Source: Pezicula radicicola
Lineage: Eukaryota; Ascomycota; Leotiomycetes; Helotiales; Dermateaceae
Length of the DNA: 64,000 nt
Direction: 5' to 3'
NCBI GenBank assembly: GCA_003008705.1
Contig: PDUO01000029.1
Span: 507,321 to 571,320, forward strand
Part shown: in pieces, positions 12,529 to 23,492 of the stretch
Layout of the letters: each line of letters begins with the position of its first letter
Numbering within the stretch: the stretch's first letter is position 1
The notes under the pieces: generated by a model
Database searches by the model: none
Told to the model about the DNA's origin: nothing
Seen by the model: only the letters and a program-made list of their open reading frames with translations
Made by a program: the position numbers and the translations under genes

Positions 12529-13608
12529 TTTGGTTATTTTTCGCTTTTGATTTGCTTTTAGTACGATATAAAAGTGGTTCGATACTGTATAGATTTCATG
12601 TCACTTTTAATTGGGAACTTAAATCTTACTTGCGACAAAGAATTTTGCTGTACATATCCCTTCAAAGAAAGATTAGACCTTATTTGTTGACAGACAATCT
12701 AGACCCTCTTTGTTATATAAATAGCCTAGCATGACTTCTTAGTGTGCTAAATCAAGAAATTATCCGTTCACTTAATCCGACTGGTTGCTGGAGTGTAAAC
12801 ACTCAGTACCTTCTAGAGAACAAGGATAACACGAAAAAGAGGTCTCGACCATCGAAGGTTTTTGACAGACAATAAGCCGTGACTTTTTTTGTAACACAAA
12901 CTGCTATTGTGCACTAGTAAAATGAGCCGCGTTCTGTTGTCGCAAATCCGAGGAGTGTTGTTCTTTCATGTGGTTGTGTGTCGAAATTTTGGTGTCGCAA
13001 TTTCTGTATGATAAGTCCCTCGGTTACTATAGGAGTCGCTCACATCCATCTACAATCAGCGCCACGCTAACCCTGGGAACTCAGATGAAGAGAGTCACTC
13101 AAATCAAGAGAGTTACTCAAGTCAACTACCCTTCTAGAAAGATGCCTCGATCTAATATAGCAGCAGCCTTTAGTCTAAGACCTAGAAAGGTATCTACTAT
13201 CTAGGGCTTTACTTTGTAGGAATCTGGACATTGGTACGTATTATTCTCGGCTCTTAGGTACAAAAACAGGGAATCGACTGCTATTATATTCCTATTTGGC
13301 GTATCTACTCTCTACTTCGCGAATACTTTGCTAATACTATCTTTCCATAAAAGCCACAAATGCTGAAATGCAATCAACAACTCTTCAGCAATGAAATCCA
13401 ACATAATGAACGAATGAATATATGCTCGCTTCGCTCAAACAGGAAAAACATCAAAAGACTTTATACGACTAGAGAAATTTCGTTATCATGTCACCACATT
13501 CCAAGCCTCAAACTCAAGAATGTACATAAAGAACTCCGCTAACATCGCTTAAAAACCTTTAGATATGCACCCATCTCCCCAAAGTTATCTTCTTCTCTTC
13601 CTTCATAT
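12529..13608. other. Intergenic region
   Basis: About 1.1 kb of AT-rich sequence upstream of the 465-aa gene and downstream of the large acidic-protein gene. Degenerate copies of the 18-bp repeat motif (actcaaatcaagagagttactcaagtcaa-type) occur at about 13085-13130. Small open frames here look spurious. I see no gene. Confidence 0.5.
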
Positions 13609-16600
13609 TTACTTACCAACTTGGACTCCGGTACGTCGCTGCTCCACACCCTTCTCCTTTACAATGGCATTCTTCTTTTGTACTTTCTTCTGCGTTGGGG
13701 GTTCGATGTGGAAGTGATCTTTATCGACAGGCTGCACCTCCTCTTCAGCGGGTATCTCGAGTTCAAATATCTCTCTCTCTGGAGTCGGGGAATCCGACAT
13801 AACGGGGGTCTCCAGTCCAGATTCTTCTTCATCTTCCTTTACTGCTGCCGGTAGCTTTGGCTCAATATTTTTGGGAATTGGTTGAGTAGCAACCTTCTTT
13901 GGCATTTTTTTGACCTTCGGAATTTGACGTTCTTCAATCTCAACTTCCTCAGCAACTGGCACAGGAGGTGGGACCTGCTTAGCAGGCTTCTTTATAACCT
14001 TTTTAGGTTTAGGCGCCTCCTCCACGTCCACCTCAGTTTCCTCCTCCTCTTCCTCTTCAACTTCAACTTCCACCACAGGCTGAGCCTTCTTTTTAATAGT
14101 TTTCTTCACTTTTGGCGCCACAACCTGGTCGACCTTCGCCGTCATCTCCCCCATAGCCTCTAAGGGGTTGCCAATGACCTCCTTCGCACATCCAACCTGA
14201 GCTGTCTCAACATTCTTTTGAGGAATATATGCTTGTTGTTGCATAGCCCGATTTCCATCAGCAGCGATTGCTCCAGGCTTGAGAGCAAGTACCAAGATTA
14301 TGATACTCAGAGCGCAGATAAGTATGCTCTTTTGGTCTCGAATAGCAAGTTTGAATGCGGCAAGTAGATGTCCAGAAAAGGACTCTGCGGGCTCGGGTAC
14401 CGGTGTATGCGAGCGGCTGTGAGTTGAATACGTAGGAGATTGGGCTCGTGAGGGCCGGTTGGACGGCTGACAGTAGATGTCTCGCATACGCTCCTCTTCT
14501 AACACGTTTCTACGCGCTTCCTCCTCCTCAATCTGTCGATAATGTTCTTCCTGAGCCTGTTGGCGAAGATGCTCTTCTTCGATTTGCCGGCGATGTTCTT
14601 CCTCAACCTGTTGTCTAAGTTCTTCCTCGGCCTTTTGACGACTTTCAGCTTCAGCTTGCTGACGTTGTTCTTCTTCAGCTTGTTGGCGACGAATCTCTTG
14701 TTCAGCGTGACCGCCAGGAACTTCTCCGGCTTCATGCTGCTCCTCAAGATGTTCTTTGTCGTCGGTTTCAGCAACATGCTGCTGATACTGAAGAAGTAAG
14801 TTTTCTAGCTCTGGAAGCAAGTCAGCATGGACGAAGGGTTCGATCTCAACGTCCACCCTCTCCATTTCTCGCCAAGCGGCAGCCCAGGCACCAGCTTTCA
14901 TCAGTCCGTTACTCGCGTAAATTTTAACGTTAAACTTCTTTTCCAATGAGCTCAGATCATTTCCTTCAAATTGAATATTGCGACAGCAAATATCACACCA
15001 AGCTTTTCCTCCTGTAGGTCGTTGACTACCAGTACCCCAAGATCTGTTAAGATCATCTTCAGATTCTTCTGCAGTTGATGGATCATCAGGCCCCATGTAG
15101 TGTCCACATTTCAAGATTTTAACCCGTGGACGGACTGGTAGCTCTAGAGTCTCCAGCAGGCGCTCTTCTAGAACTTCGTAAGAATCTTGGGGATGTGACA
15201 GCAATACTCCTCGCGCAAAAACCTGCTCCCCTAATTTTTCTTGTAACAGTCTCCAATTATCCTTGAGACTAAGCATGGTTCCAGGTATTTCATCGTCGCT
15301 CAAGGTCATTATGTCGGCGTATTGAAATCGCAAGGGTAGGACCGTAACGTGGAGAAGCACGAGTGGGTGCTCGACTTTCGTTTTAAAGACTCGTGTTGGA
15401 GTCTTGCTCTTCATTGAACTCGCCGAAGAGAAAGGTCGATTTTGTGAGAATTCGGAGTCGCGGCGAGAGCCTAGACGAGACACAGTTGGGTTTTGGGTTT
15501 GAGTTTGGCGTTTTGTAGAGCGAGGGGAAGCATATAGAGATGGCGTTGGAGAGGACATTTGCATTTTGCGGACATCTGAGGGAGTGCGGAATGGAGGACG
15601 AGACAGGACTTTGCTCTGAGTGGGTGTTTGGGGAGTGGAGTTCCGGAAGGAGATAATGCTAGGAAATGGCGATAATGATTCCTCAGGTGCCGCCTCTTCA
15701 CCGACTTGTGGTGACACTAGGACCTTGCCCTGGTATGCTTCTTCGCCGCTGTGATGGCCTTCGCTTGAGTTTAAGCTGCTTCTCTTGCTTTGTCCAGATT
15801 CTTGGCTAAATACATCGTCCTCGTCAATATCACCATCGTGTTGAGAGCTACTATCGCCATGTTCAGAGTGGTGATCGGAGTGGTGATTAGAAAGGCAACC
15901 AGGGTGCTCTTCGGACTCTTCAGTGTTTGATTCAAAGGTTTCTCCTCCATCCGTACCCTCGTATGTCAATTCAGTTCCTTCACCGTATGTGAGTTCTGTG
16001 CTTTGGTCATAGGTCACTTCTGTTCCCTCGTCGTAAGTGAGTTCGGAGGGAGATTGATCGTAGCTCTCGTCCGTTTGTGTACTTAGTACAGAATCTTCGT
16101 TATTCGTGTCGTACTCCTGCTCAATGCTGGCAACGACATTACGGGCAGCTTCCTGAATGGCGGCCTCTACTCTCTCGGCTCGTCTCGCTTCTTTTTCTCG
16201 TCGCTTGATATCCTCTTCGTCTTCGTGTACTTCCTCCTCTGCTTCCTGTTCATGTACAATTTCTGTAGGCTTTTCCTCTTCAGGACTATTATCATCGTGT
16301 TCCTCCTGGATGGATTTAACCTCCTCGTGCATGGACTCGTCGTGCTCTGGTGCTTCTTGTGCAACATCACTAGGCTGCTCTCCTTGAAGGCCGTCATCAT
16401 CGTGCTCCTGATTGCTGTGTTCGACCTCCACTACGACCTCCTCGTGCTCTTCTACTTCGTGGCCATCATCGGCGCCATCTTCAGCTTGTTTCTCTTCGTC
16501 CTGTGCCTCGTTCTGTAGCTCGTTCTGCTCATCATCCTCTCCCTCGTCCTCGTCCTCGTCCTCGCGCTTCTTTACAGCACGCTCCCACTCATCCTCCTCC

Positions 16601-16959
16601 TCCTCCTCCACTTTATGCTCTTCGTTATGTTCCTCCGCGGCAGGTATGTCTTGTTCACCATCTTCCTCGTTGTTGAGCTCCTCTTCGGACGGCATATTTA
16701 TTTCACTTGCATTATCGTGTTGCGACAGCTCGTCAAGGAGCTCCTGTATCTCGTCCTTTTTTTCGGCCTGTTCCAACTCAGGCTCGTGTTGGTCCTCCTC
16801 CTCCTGCTCCTCCAGTAGCTCTGGTTCAGGATCGTGATGGACAATGGTCTCACTGCTTGCATTACGGTCTGAAGGCATCTCAGGGTCTGCAGATTCGGTA
16901 TCGGTCAAACAAGAAGGATCAACATGGATTTCGAAGTCTGCAGGAGGAGATTTCCGCAT
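13609..16959 (-). CDS. Large acidic protein with one C-terminal membrane segment
   Basis: Single-exon gene of 1116 aa. The frame is open 18 codons further upstream, but only to a TTG; the first ATG is at 16959 (MRKSPPADFEIHVD). The N-terminal 300 residues are extremely Glu/Asp-rich, followed by a Ser-rich region. At about residues 525-715 lies the only compact-looking domain (PLVLLHVTVLPLRF ... CGHYMGPDD ... WCDICCRNIQF ... GLMKAGAWAAAWREMERV), with Cys/His pairs that could bind metal. A Gln/Glu-rich coiled coil with repeated EEE.RQQAEEE units precedes one hydrophobic helix (about residues 868-888), and a Lys/Pro/Val/Glu-rich tail follows. Proteins like this are often labelled 'pathway-specific nitrogen regulator' in fungal genomes; the sequence shows no DNA-binding domain, so I do not adopt that name. 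A membrane-anchored scaffold is an alternative. Confidence 0.8.
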   Translation of the reverse strand: MRKSPPADFEIHVDPSCLTDTESADPEMPSDRNASSETIVHHDPEPELLEEQEEEDQHEPELEQAEKKDEIQELLDELSQHDNASEINMPSEEELNNEEDGEQDIPAAEEHNEEHKVEEEEEDEWERAVKKREDEDEDEGEDDEQNELQNEAQDEEKQAEDGADDGHEVEEHEEVVVEVEHSNQEHDDDGLQGEQPSDVAQEAPEHDESMHEEVKSIQEEHDDNSPEEEKPTEIVHEQEAEEEVHEDEEDIKRREKEARRAERVEAAIQEAARNVVASIEQEYDTNNEDSVLSTQTDESYDQSPSELTYDEGTEVTYDQSTELTYGEGTELTYEGTDGGETFESNTEESEEHPGCLSNHHSDHHSEHGDSSSQHDGDIDEDDVFSQESGQSKRSSLNSSEGHHSGEEAYQGKVLVSPQVGEEAAPEESLSPFPSIISFRNSTPQTPTQSKVLSRPPFRTPSDVRKMQMSSPTPSLYASPRSTKRQTQTQNPTVSRLGSRRDSEFSQNRPFSSASSMKSKTPTRVFKTKVEHPLVLLHVTVLPLRFQYADIMTLSDDEIPGTMLSLKDNWRLLQEKLGEQVFARGVLLSHPQDSYEVLEERLLETLELPVRPRVKILKCGHYMGPDDPSTAEESEDDLNRSWGTGSQRPTGGKAWCDICCRNIQFEGNDLSSLEKKFNVKIYASNGLMKAGAWAAAWREMERVDVEIEPFVHADLLPELENLLLQYQQHVAETDDKEHLEEQHEAGEVPGGHAEQEIRRQQAEEEQRQQAEAESRQKAEEELRQQVEEEHRRQIEEEHLRQQAQEEHYRQIEEEEARRNVLEEERMRDIYCQPSNRPSRAQSPTYSTHSRSHTPVPEPAESFSGHLLAAFKLAIRDQKSILICALSIIILVLALKPGAIAADGNRAMQQQAYIPQKNVETAQVGCAKEVIGNPLEAMGEMTAKVDQVVAPKVKKTIKKKAQPVVEVEVEEEEEEETEVDVEEAPKPKKVIKKPAKQVPPPVPVAEEVEIEERQIPKVKKMPKKVATQPIPKNIEPKLPAAVKEDEEESGLETPVMSDSPTPEREIFELEIPAEEEVQPVDKDHFHIEPPTQKKVQKKNAIVKEKGVEQRRTGVQVGK

Positions 16960-17900
16960 CGCAAAGGCAGAGTAAATAAGGTTCGGGACGATGTGACGCG
17001 GCAGATAAAACAAACAACAGTCGATGCAGCAACCTAACTCTTGGTACTGATATCGGACGGATTATAGGTGTAAACAGAATCTGAAAAAGGGGCAATTATC
17101 ATGTACAGTATTCGTAAAGTCGTTATGCACGTGAAGATGTCTTTGTTGAAGAAATTGACCTCTGCCACGCTTTTGCCAATCGAATGTTGATGCTGTTGAT
17201 GGCGTTGCTCATGGCAACCTCAACCTTCCAAGTTTACCCCTGAATTAGCGACACACGGCTCGATCTGGTGGACAACAATCTACCTTCGTACCTGTAGCAG
17301 GTGACGATCTTGGCTCCATTATTCAATAATAAGACGGAATTGGGTTTTTATATCCTCATTTTTGACCTTCTAAAAGTACTTTAGTGATACCAATGCCTTC
17401 AGCTCTCAAGCCTTTTCTTGCTGTAACCCTGAAGCTGGCGATAACTATTGACGTCACCCTCGGCTCCCATGCGATACAGCGATACAGCCGATGCAGGGTC
17501 CAGACCCCTCCGTCACTCTGCCCTCCAAACCCAGTGGCGTGTGCTACACACCTTCTTCCTGCTTATCGTCGATTCTCATTCACCAGATTCAGCTCCAGAA
17601 GTTGGTCAGACAGCGCCTTCCTTGGAGAGGCTACGCTCAATTAACTTGGTTGACAAGCTTCTGACAGCCTTGGACAACAAGCTTCATTTTTCCTATTTCC
17701 TTTTCTTTTTCCTCTGCCTACACCCTAGATGCTTTTCTCTCTCCTAATCTTCTTCCTTCACTTTCTCATCTTTCTCGCCGTTCTTCTGCCCCTCTTCTCC
17801 CTCCATCTACTCTACAATCGCTGCAAGTCTTGCAGTGTAGCAGCTCTGCTTCCCCATCCTTCTCACTACCCCCATTACAGCTCCATAGCCCACCACTAAG
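16960..17900. promoter_or_regulatory. Divergent promoter region between the acidic-protein gene and alpha-amylase
   Basis: About 940 bp separate two divergently transcribed starts (16959 on minus, 17901 on plus). A strong pyrimidine tract at about 17685-17815 immediately precedes the amylase ATG and is typical of fungal core promoters. Short open frames over this tract look spurious. No specific operator could be identified. Confidence 0.5.
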
Positions 17901-19688
17901 ATGGCTTCCAGTATGTCCTTACCTGCTACCTCCTGTCCAGCAATCCACTGACAGCGCCTAGACGATGTACCCACGGCCGAGAACATGACCATGATGCAAG
18001 CCTTCGAGTGGTACGTTCCCGATGATCACAAGCATTGGGTGCGCCTACGTGATGCAATTCCAAGCCTCAAAGCCACAGGCATCGACAACATGTGGATTCC
18101 ACCTGCCTGTAAAGCATCATCACAGAGTGGGAACGGCTACGATGTCTACGATTTATATGACTTGGGCGAGTTCGACCAGAAGGGAGGCATTGGCACAAAA
18201 TGGGGAACCAAGGATGACCTCCTGAAGATGGTGGAGGTAGCCAACAAGACTGGCATGGGAATTTACTGGGACGCTGGTGATATCTGGCCTGTCCAACACA
18301 TGCGGCTCGAAGTGCTGACAATATGTAGTGCTGAACCACAAAGCTGCCGCAGATCACAAAGAGAAATGCGAAGCTCAGGAAGTTGACCCCAACGATCGTG
18401 AGAGAAACATCAGCGATCCATACGAGATTGATGCCTGGCTTGGCTTCGACTTCCCAGGCCGTGGTAACAAGTATTCTGCGATGAAGTACCATTGGTATCA
18501 CTTCTCGGGAACCGATTACAGTGAGTTCATTCTTATTTCCAATGGAACCCTCTAATAAATACAAAAGATGCCGACAACAACAAGACGGCCATCTACAAGA
18601 TTCTTGGTGACAAAAGTAAAGGCTGGGCGAAAGACGGCGACGTTGATACGGAGAAGGGCAATTACGACTACCTGATGTTCGCAGATCTCGACTATGCGCA
18701 CCCAGAAGTCGAAAAGGATGTTCTGGACTGGGGCGTGTGGATGAGCAACCAAATTACCATCAGGGGCGTGAGATTTGACGCTGTTAAGCACTTTTCCGAA
18801 GATTTTCTAAGGAAATTCGTTGCACTGATGAATGAAACACACGGTGAAGGCTGGTTCTTCGTGGGCGAGTTCTGGAAGGACAGTCTAGAAGATATGAGCC
18901 GGTACTTGCAGAGAATGGGAAAGAAGTTCTCCCTGTTTGATGCGCCCCTAGTATATAACTTCAGCAAGCTTTCACAGACAGAGAGCGGAGATCTACGGTC
19001 AGTCTTTGACGGGACTCTAGTTCAAGCCGAGCCTGTCAACGCCGTTGTAAGTGCGCCCTCCAGCCATACTCTTGAATATATCTTGACGGAATCTTAGACG
19101 CTGGTCCAAAACCACGATACGCAACCATACCAAGCACTTGAGGCACGGATCGAACCTTTCTTCAAACCGCTTGCCTATGCCCTCATCCTCCTCCGTTTTG
19201 ACGGGTATCCCTGCGTGTTCTACGGCGATCTTTATGGGATCAAAGGGGAGCATACTTTTCCTCCATCGTGCGGCGGTGCATTGCCAAGTCTGATTCTCGC
19301 AAGAAAATTGTACAGCTATGGTGTTCAGCATGATTACTTTGACTTTCCCACTTGTATCGGCTGGGTCCGATACGGAACCTGGGATAAGCAGTTTGGCTGT
19401 GCCGTAGTGATGTCAAATGCTGGTCCTGGGGAGAAGCGCATGCACGTTGGTGAGATCCATGCTGGCGAAGTCTGGACTGATGTTCTTGGTTGGCATACTT
19501 CTGAGGTTACTATTGGAGAAGATGGCTACGGAAATTTTTACTGTCCTGGAGTTAGTCTAAGTGTTTGGGTCAACAAAGATGCTGAGGGTCGTGACAAGTT
19601 TGGGAAATTGTAAGTGAATTTGCCTGCAGTGCTTCAAGGCCGGCTTACTGACTGAAAATCTAGTGATGACAACATCTACAAGGCTTGA
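17901..19688 (+). CDS. Cytosolic GH13 alpha-amylase, 6 exons
   Basis: Predicted 1,4-alpha-glucan hydrolase of 510 aa without a signal peptide. It belongs to the bacterial-type intracellular GH13_5 amylases that in fungi include Histoplasma AMY1, implicated in alpha-1,3-glucan synthesis. Coding segments are 17901-17910, 17962-18276, 18329-18520, 18568-19046, 19098-19609 and 19664-19688. The tiny first exon encodes only MAS plus one base, and splicing to the CCTAG acceptor at 17961 is the choice that keeps the frame open. Conserved regions: DAVLNH (Asp107, His112); GVRFDAVKH with nucleophile Asp243; VGEFW with acid/base Glu273; QNHDT with Asp339. The N-terminal MMQAFEWYVPDD is typical of the subfamily. 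The catalytic set is complete, so it should be active; a role in glycogen or cell-wall glucan primer metabolism is inferred from the family. Confidence 0.92.
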
Positions 19689-20429
19689 TGTGTTATGGAG
19701 AGACAATGAATGAATAGCACGCAAGACTGGCGAAGAAGGTGACGGATTATGAAGGCACTGGGGTTTTCCATAGACCGAGCGAGATATATTTATGAAGTTC
19801 CTTCGCAACACTAATAGATCACTTTAAAGACAGCCGTTCTGTCCAAGTTCCCAGATACCACAAATACCACAAATACCACAAGCTAGACTTCAAATGCGGT
19901 CCAACTTAAGTCTCATGAGCTCCAAGAAACCTCTCATAGCTTCGTCACGGACAATGTAACAGAGAGAGGGAGAGAACAATCCGATTATAATCCATACACA
20001 GCGTTCTTCTCCCTTGTGATCTTATCGGTATGTCAAGGCATGTTATATTGTTGGGTGGTTTAAACTGCTCAACATTGATAGGTGCTACCTTCTTCAAATA
20101 TCTGGATAATGTGAAGCTTGTCCAATAATGTCAACAGAGTAATGCTACCAAATAGAGTGTGGTCATCCACACGTGCCCTGCCCTCTGCCCAGCATTTGAG
20201 CCGGTCTCCCGCGAACGAAGGCCGGGCGACCGTAAAACATTCGGAAAAAGACGGTCCGCCAAGGTAATGCCCTAGCGCCAAAATTTCGCAAGTCCAGCAA
20301 TTGTCCTTTTCCCAACCTCACCGTCAACCTCTTACCTCTTCAACGAGCAGTATCATTCCATCTGCGCCTCAATCGCATCACCTAATTGATCCATCCTCTC
20401 ATCTCCACTCCATCCTTTACTCATACACA
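19689..20429. other. Intergenic region: amylase 3' end and phosphate-carrier promoter
   Basis: About 740 bp. A direct run of accacaaataccacaaatacc units occurs at about 19857-19878. The last 130 bp before the carrier ATG are pyrimidine- and CA-rich, as expected for a promoter and leader. No gene is visible. Confidence 0.45.
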
Positions 20430-21700
20430 ATGGCTTCCACCACCGGTGCTACCAAGGTCGATGCGGTCGTTCAGACCCTCAAGGCCCAGACACCTGAGAA
20501 GCCAACTGGTATTGCGCTCTACTCCAGATTCGCATTGGCCGGTGCCATCTGCTGTTCTGTCACCCACGGAGGTCTCACACCTGTTGATGTGTAAGTTCTC
20601 GACTCAAATTCCCAGCCTCCCACTCCTGCGAACCTTTGTCGCGGAAGAGAGGGAAGATTCAAGATGAGGAATTCAACAGCTGACATTCCATCGCCTGCAG
20701 CGTCAAGACAAGAATACAACTCGACCCTGTCACATACAACAAGGGTCTCATTGGAGGTTTCCGCCAGGTCATCGCCAATGAGGGTGCCGGTGCTCTGTTA
20801 ACTGGTTTCGGACCAACTGCTGCTGGTTATTTCCTCCAGGGGGCTTTCAAGTTCGGAGGTTACGAACTTTTCAAGCAACAGTCTATCTCCTTTCTTGGAT
20901 ATGAGACTGCCTCCAACAACCGCACCGCAGTCTACCTCGCCTCGGCTGCTCTCGCCGAATTCTTCGCTGATATTGCCCTCTGCCCTCTTGAGGCCACCCG
21001 TATCCGTCTCGTCTCTGAGCCAACATATGCTAATGGTCTTATCGGTGGATTCAGCAAGATGCTGAAGAACGAGGGTGTCGGTGCCTTCTACGCTGGTTTC
21101 GGTCCTATCTTATTCAAGCAGTAAGTCTCTTATGTCCATCTTAAGTCCGACAAGAAGAATGTCACTAACCAGTTATTCAGGATTCCCTATACCATGGCCA
21201 AGTTCGTCGTGTACGAGAAGGTCTCCGAGCTTGTCTACACCAAGGTTGATAAGGCCACCGCCTCCGACGGACTCCAGACCACCATCAACTTGGGCTCTGG
21301 TCTTATTGCTGGTTTCGCTGCTGCTATCATTTCACAACCCGCTGACACCATGCTGTCGAAGATCAACAAGACCAAGGGTCTCCCAGGAGAAGGTACCACC
21401 AGCCGTCTGATCAAGATTGCTAAGGAGCTTGGTATCAAGGGTTCCTACACCGGTATCGGTGCCCGTCTTTTCATGGGTAAGCCTCATAACACCAACCCCC
21501 CCCCCCTCTTTAAAAAAAAGCGAATTTGACGGCGGTAACTAACGTATCAATAGTGGGGACTCTGACTGCGGGCCAATTTGCGATATACGGTGATGTTAAG
21601 AAGGCTCTTGGTATGAATTTCCCATTTCCTCGTTAAAAATCCGCTTGTGCTAACGTTTTTGATTACAGGTGCCACCGCAGGTGTTGAGATCGCTAAGTAG
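20430..21700 (+). CDS. Mitochondrial phosphate carrier, 5 exons
   Basis: Predicted inner-membrane carrier of 321 aa that imports inorganic phosphate into the matrix for ATP synthesis (yeast Mir1/Pic2 family). Coding segments are 20430-20590, 20701-21120, 21181-21476, 21554-21610 and 21669-21700, all with GT..AG introns and a continuous frame. Three tandem carrier repeats are visible, each with the P-x-[DE] signature at the end of its odd-numbered helix: [22 protein letters not shown] and [11 protein letters not shown]. The glycine-rich [23 protein letters not shown] and [12 protein letters not shown] segments match the loop helices of the family. There is no long cleavable presequence, as in yeast Mir1. 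The third intron contains a C-run followed by an A-run (about 21498-21520). Strong codon preference for C-ending codons suggests high expression. Confidence 0.93.
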
Positions 21701-23492
21701 AGGCACTTGACGCGGAGGTGTCTAGGCGAGTCGGGCGGGGTGAGCTGTTGTGTTGGTTCTTCGTTTTTTCGGATTTCTGCAATGCATGCATCATTAGGGC
21801 TGGTTCATAACGCATTCTTCCCTGGTACGCCACAAGAAGAAAAGAACCTCTAGAACTTCTAGATTATAGACGTTTTTCTTGGGTTGGAAGTAATAGAGAA
21901 GTGCTCTCGGCTCTTTCCAGACTACGAGTTCCGTGGTCTAATGGGATTGAGGCGAACTTGTCATTAGCGCTTGTATAATAGGTCCTTTATGAACGAATAG
22001 ACTTGGGATTTGATTTGTGTAGATCTTGCTTCGCTGTCCTGGGAAATGTGTCGTTTGTGAGAATTTATTCCTGCTACTCATGGTTGTGATGTTGGTATTG
22101 GGTGTGAGTGATACATGGGTCTTTGCGTTGAACAATGAATTGTCAATGTAAATATCATCTCCAAGTCAGAGGTTGATGTTGGCTTACATGTTGGTCATAA
22201 AGAAGAATTGTACTATGGATTGGCTAGTCGCGGTATATAACATGCAGCTTAAAAGCGGTGACGGAAATACTGCATCGTCGGGAGAGCTGGGTTTACAATG
22301 ATTCGCTGGAACGTTTACACAGAGTAAAGCGACCTGCAGCAGCTGAAATTGAGTAATCTAAATTATATCAGTTACTCAAGTTAAAGTCGAGCGAGTTACT
22401 CTGGTTAAATTAGTTATTCGAACTGAATTGAAGTAGTTGTCTATATGCAGTAGATTAAGTAAGTTACTCGGATTAAGTGAGTTACCTAGAGTGTATAAGT
22501 TATTCGGATCAAGTGAGTTACCCAGAATGTGTAAGTTACTCGGATCAAGTGAGTTACCCAGAATGTGTAAGTTACTCGGATCAAGTGAGTTACCCAGAAT
22601 GTGTAAGTTACTCGGATTAAGTGAGTTACCTAGAGTGTGTAAGTTACTTGGATCAAGTGAGTTATTAAGTGAGTTACCCAGAGTGTATAAGTAGTCACCT
22701 AGATACCTAGGTAGAGCAAGTCAGTTGGTTGGTTAAAAACAGCTCATGTGTGAAGCAAGTGAGTTAAGTCACACCGCCTTTGTAGTGGTACACTATCATG
22801 CCACTATTACCGCAATGTAGCCGTATTTTGCGTAGCAGAAACCAAAGCGGTGTGTACACTGCAGCGTCTGCCGCTTTTACAATGTCGAAGCTCTCCTCGT
22901 CCATGCATTCGATCCACCACATCTTGCATGCTCCACCAGGTGCTCGAGACGTTTGAAAAGACGCAACTCCTATTATATTAAAAGGCCAATAACTCCATTT
23001 AACCGTGTACACGTTCTCAAGCAACGGTATATCAGCTCAGCTGTGCAGGGAGATAATACACACGGCATGAACTTCATCTGTCAAGGGGTTGTTTTCCCCA
23101 GACAAAGAAGCCACCCATCTCAGACGAAAGAGGCTGCGTCATCAAAGCAGAAAGCGCCTGGGAACCAGTCCTTGAACGGCCCCTTTTCAACAGCAGCGAA
23201 TCACAGAGCTGCATTGCCTCGATCTCCCCCGTATTTTCTTGGAAGGCTAAGCTTTTCAATGCCAAGTCTCAAACGCAGCTGATCCCGGCCGTGCCTTTGA
23301 TTGATGAAGCTTGATGGGAGGGAGAGAGGGGCAACAGCCAGCGAACAAACGTCTAGACCCCACCACGCTGCGAAGTAGGTAGGTACTTAAGATCAATTGA
23401 CTCCGCCCCTTTTCATACCCTACTTTTCCCTTTTCTTCTCCTCTTCATATCGAACCAATCCTACCCCAAAACACAACAGTCAAATTGCAAAG
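21701..23492. other. Intergenic region holding a minisatellite and the GAD promoter
   Basis: About 1.8 kb. After the carrier's 3' region it contains the 18/36-bp tandem array at 22360-22760 (described separately), then unassigned sequence. A pyrimidine-rich leader (about 23397-23470) follows immediately upstream of the glutamate decarboxylase ATG. A frame at 22437-22694 encodes a 12-residue repeat only because the DNA repeat length is a multiple of three. Confidence 0.5.
22360..22760 (+). repeat. Minisatellite: 18-bp family with a 36-bp higher-order unit
   Basis: The core at about 22470-22690 is built from alternating 18-mers, atcaagtgagttacccag and aatgtgtaagttactcgg, which form a 36-bp unit. 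Three central copies are nearly identical and the flanking copies carry a few transitions; one shortened unit lies near 22650. Degenerate 18-mers extend on both sides. This is the best-preserved array of the dispersed family in the window. Confidence 0.9.

Noticed and set aside
16157..16837. Long Ser-rich plus-strand frames opposite the acidic-protein gene
   Set aside because: They are complements of the Glu/Asp-rich codons (GAG/GAA) of the real minus-strand gene.
16960..17013. 18-codon upstream extension of the acidic-protein frame
   Set aside because: It would need a TTG start; the ATG at 16959 gives a sensible N-terminus.
22437..22694. Open frame encoding a 12-residue tandem repeat (KLLGSSELPRMC-like)
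   Set aside because: The periodicity comes from the 36-bp minisatellite, whose length is a multiple of three; there is no independent coding evidence.
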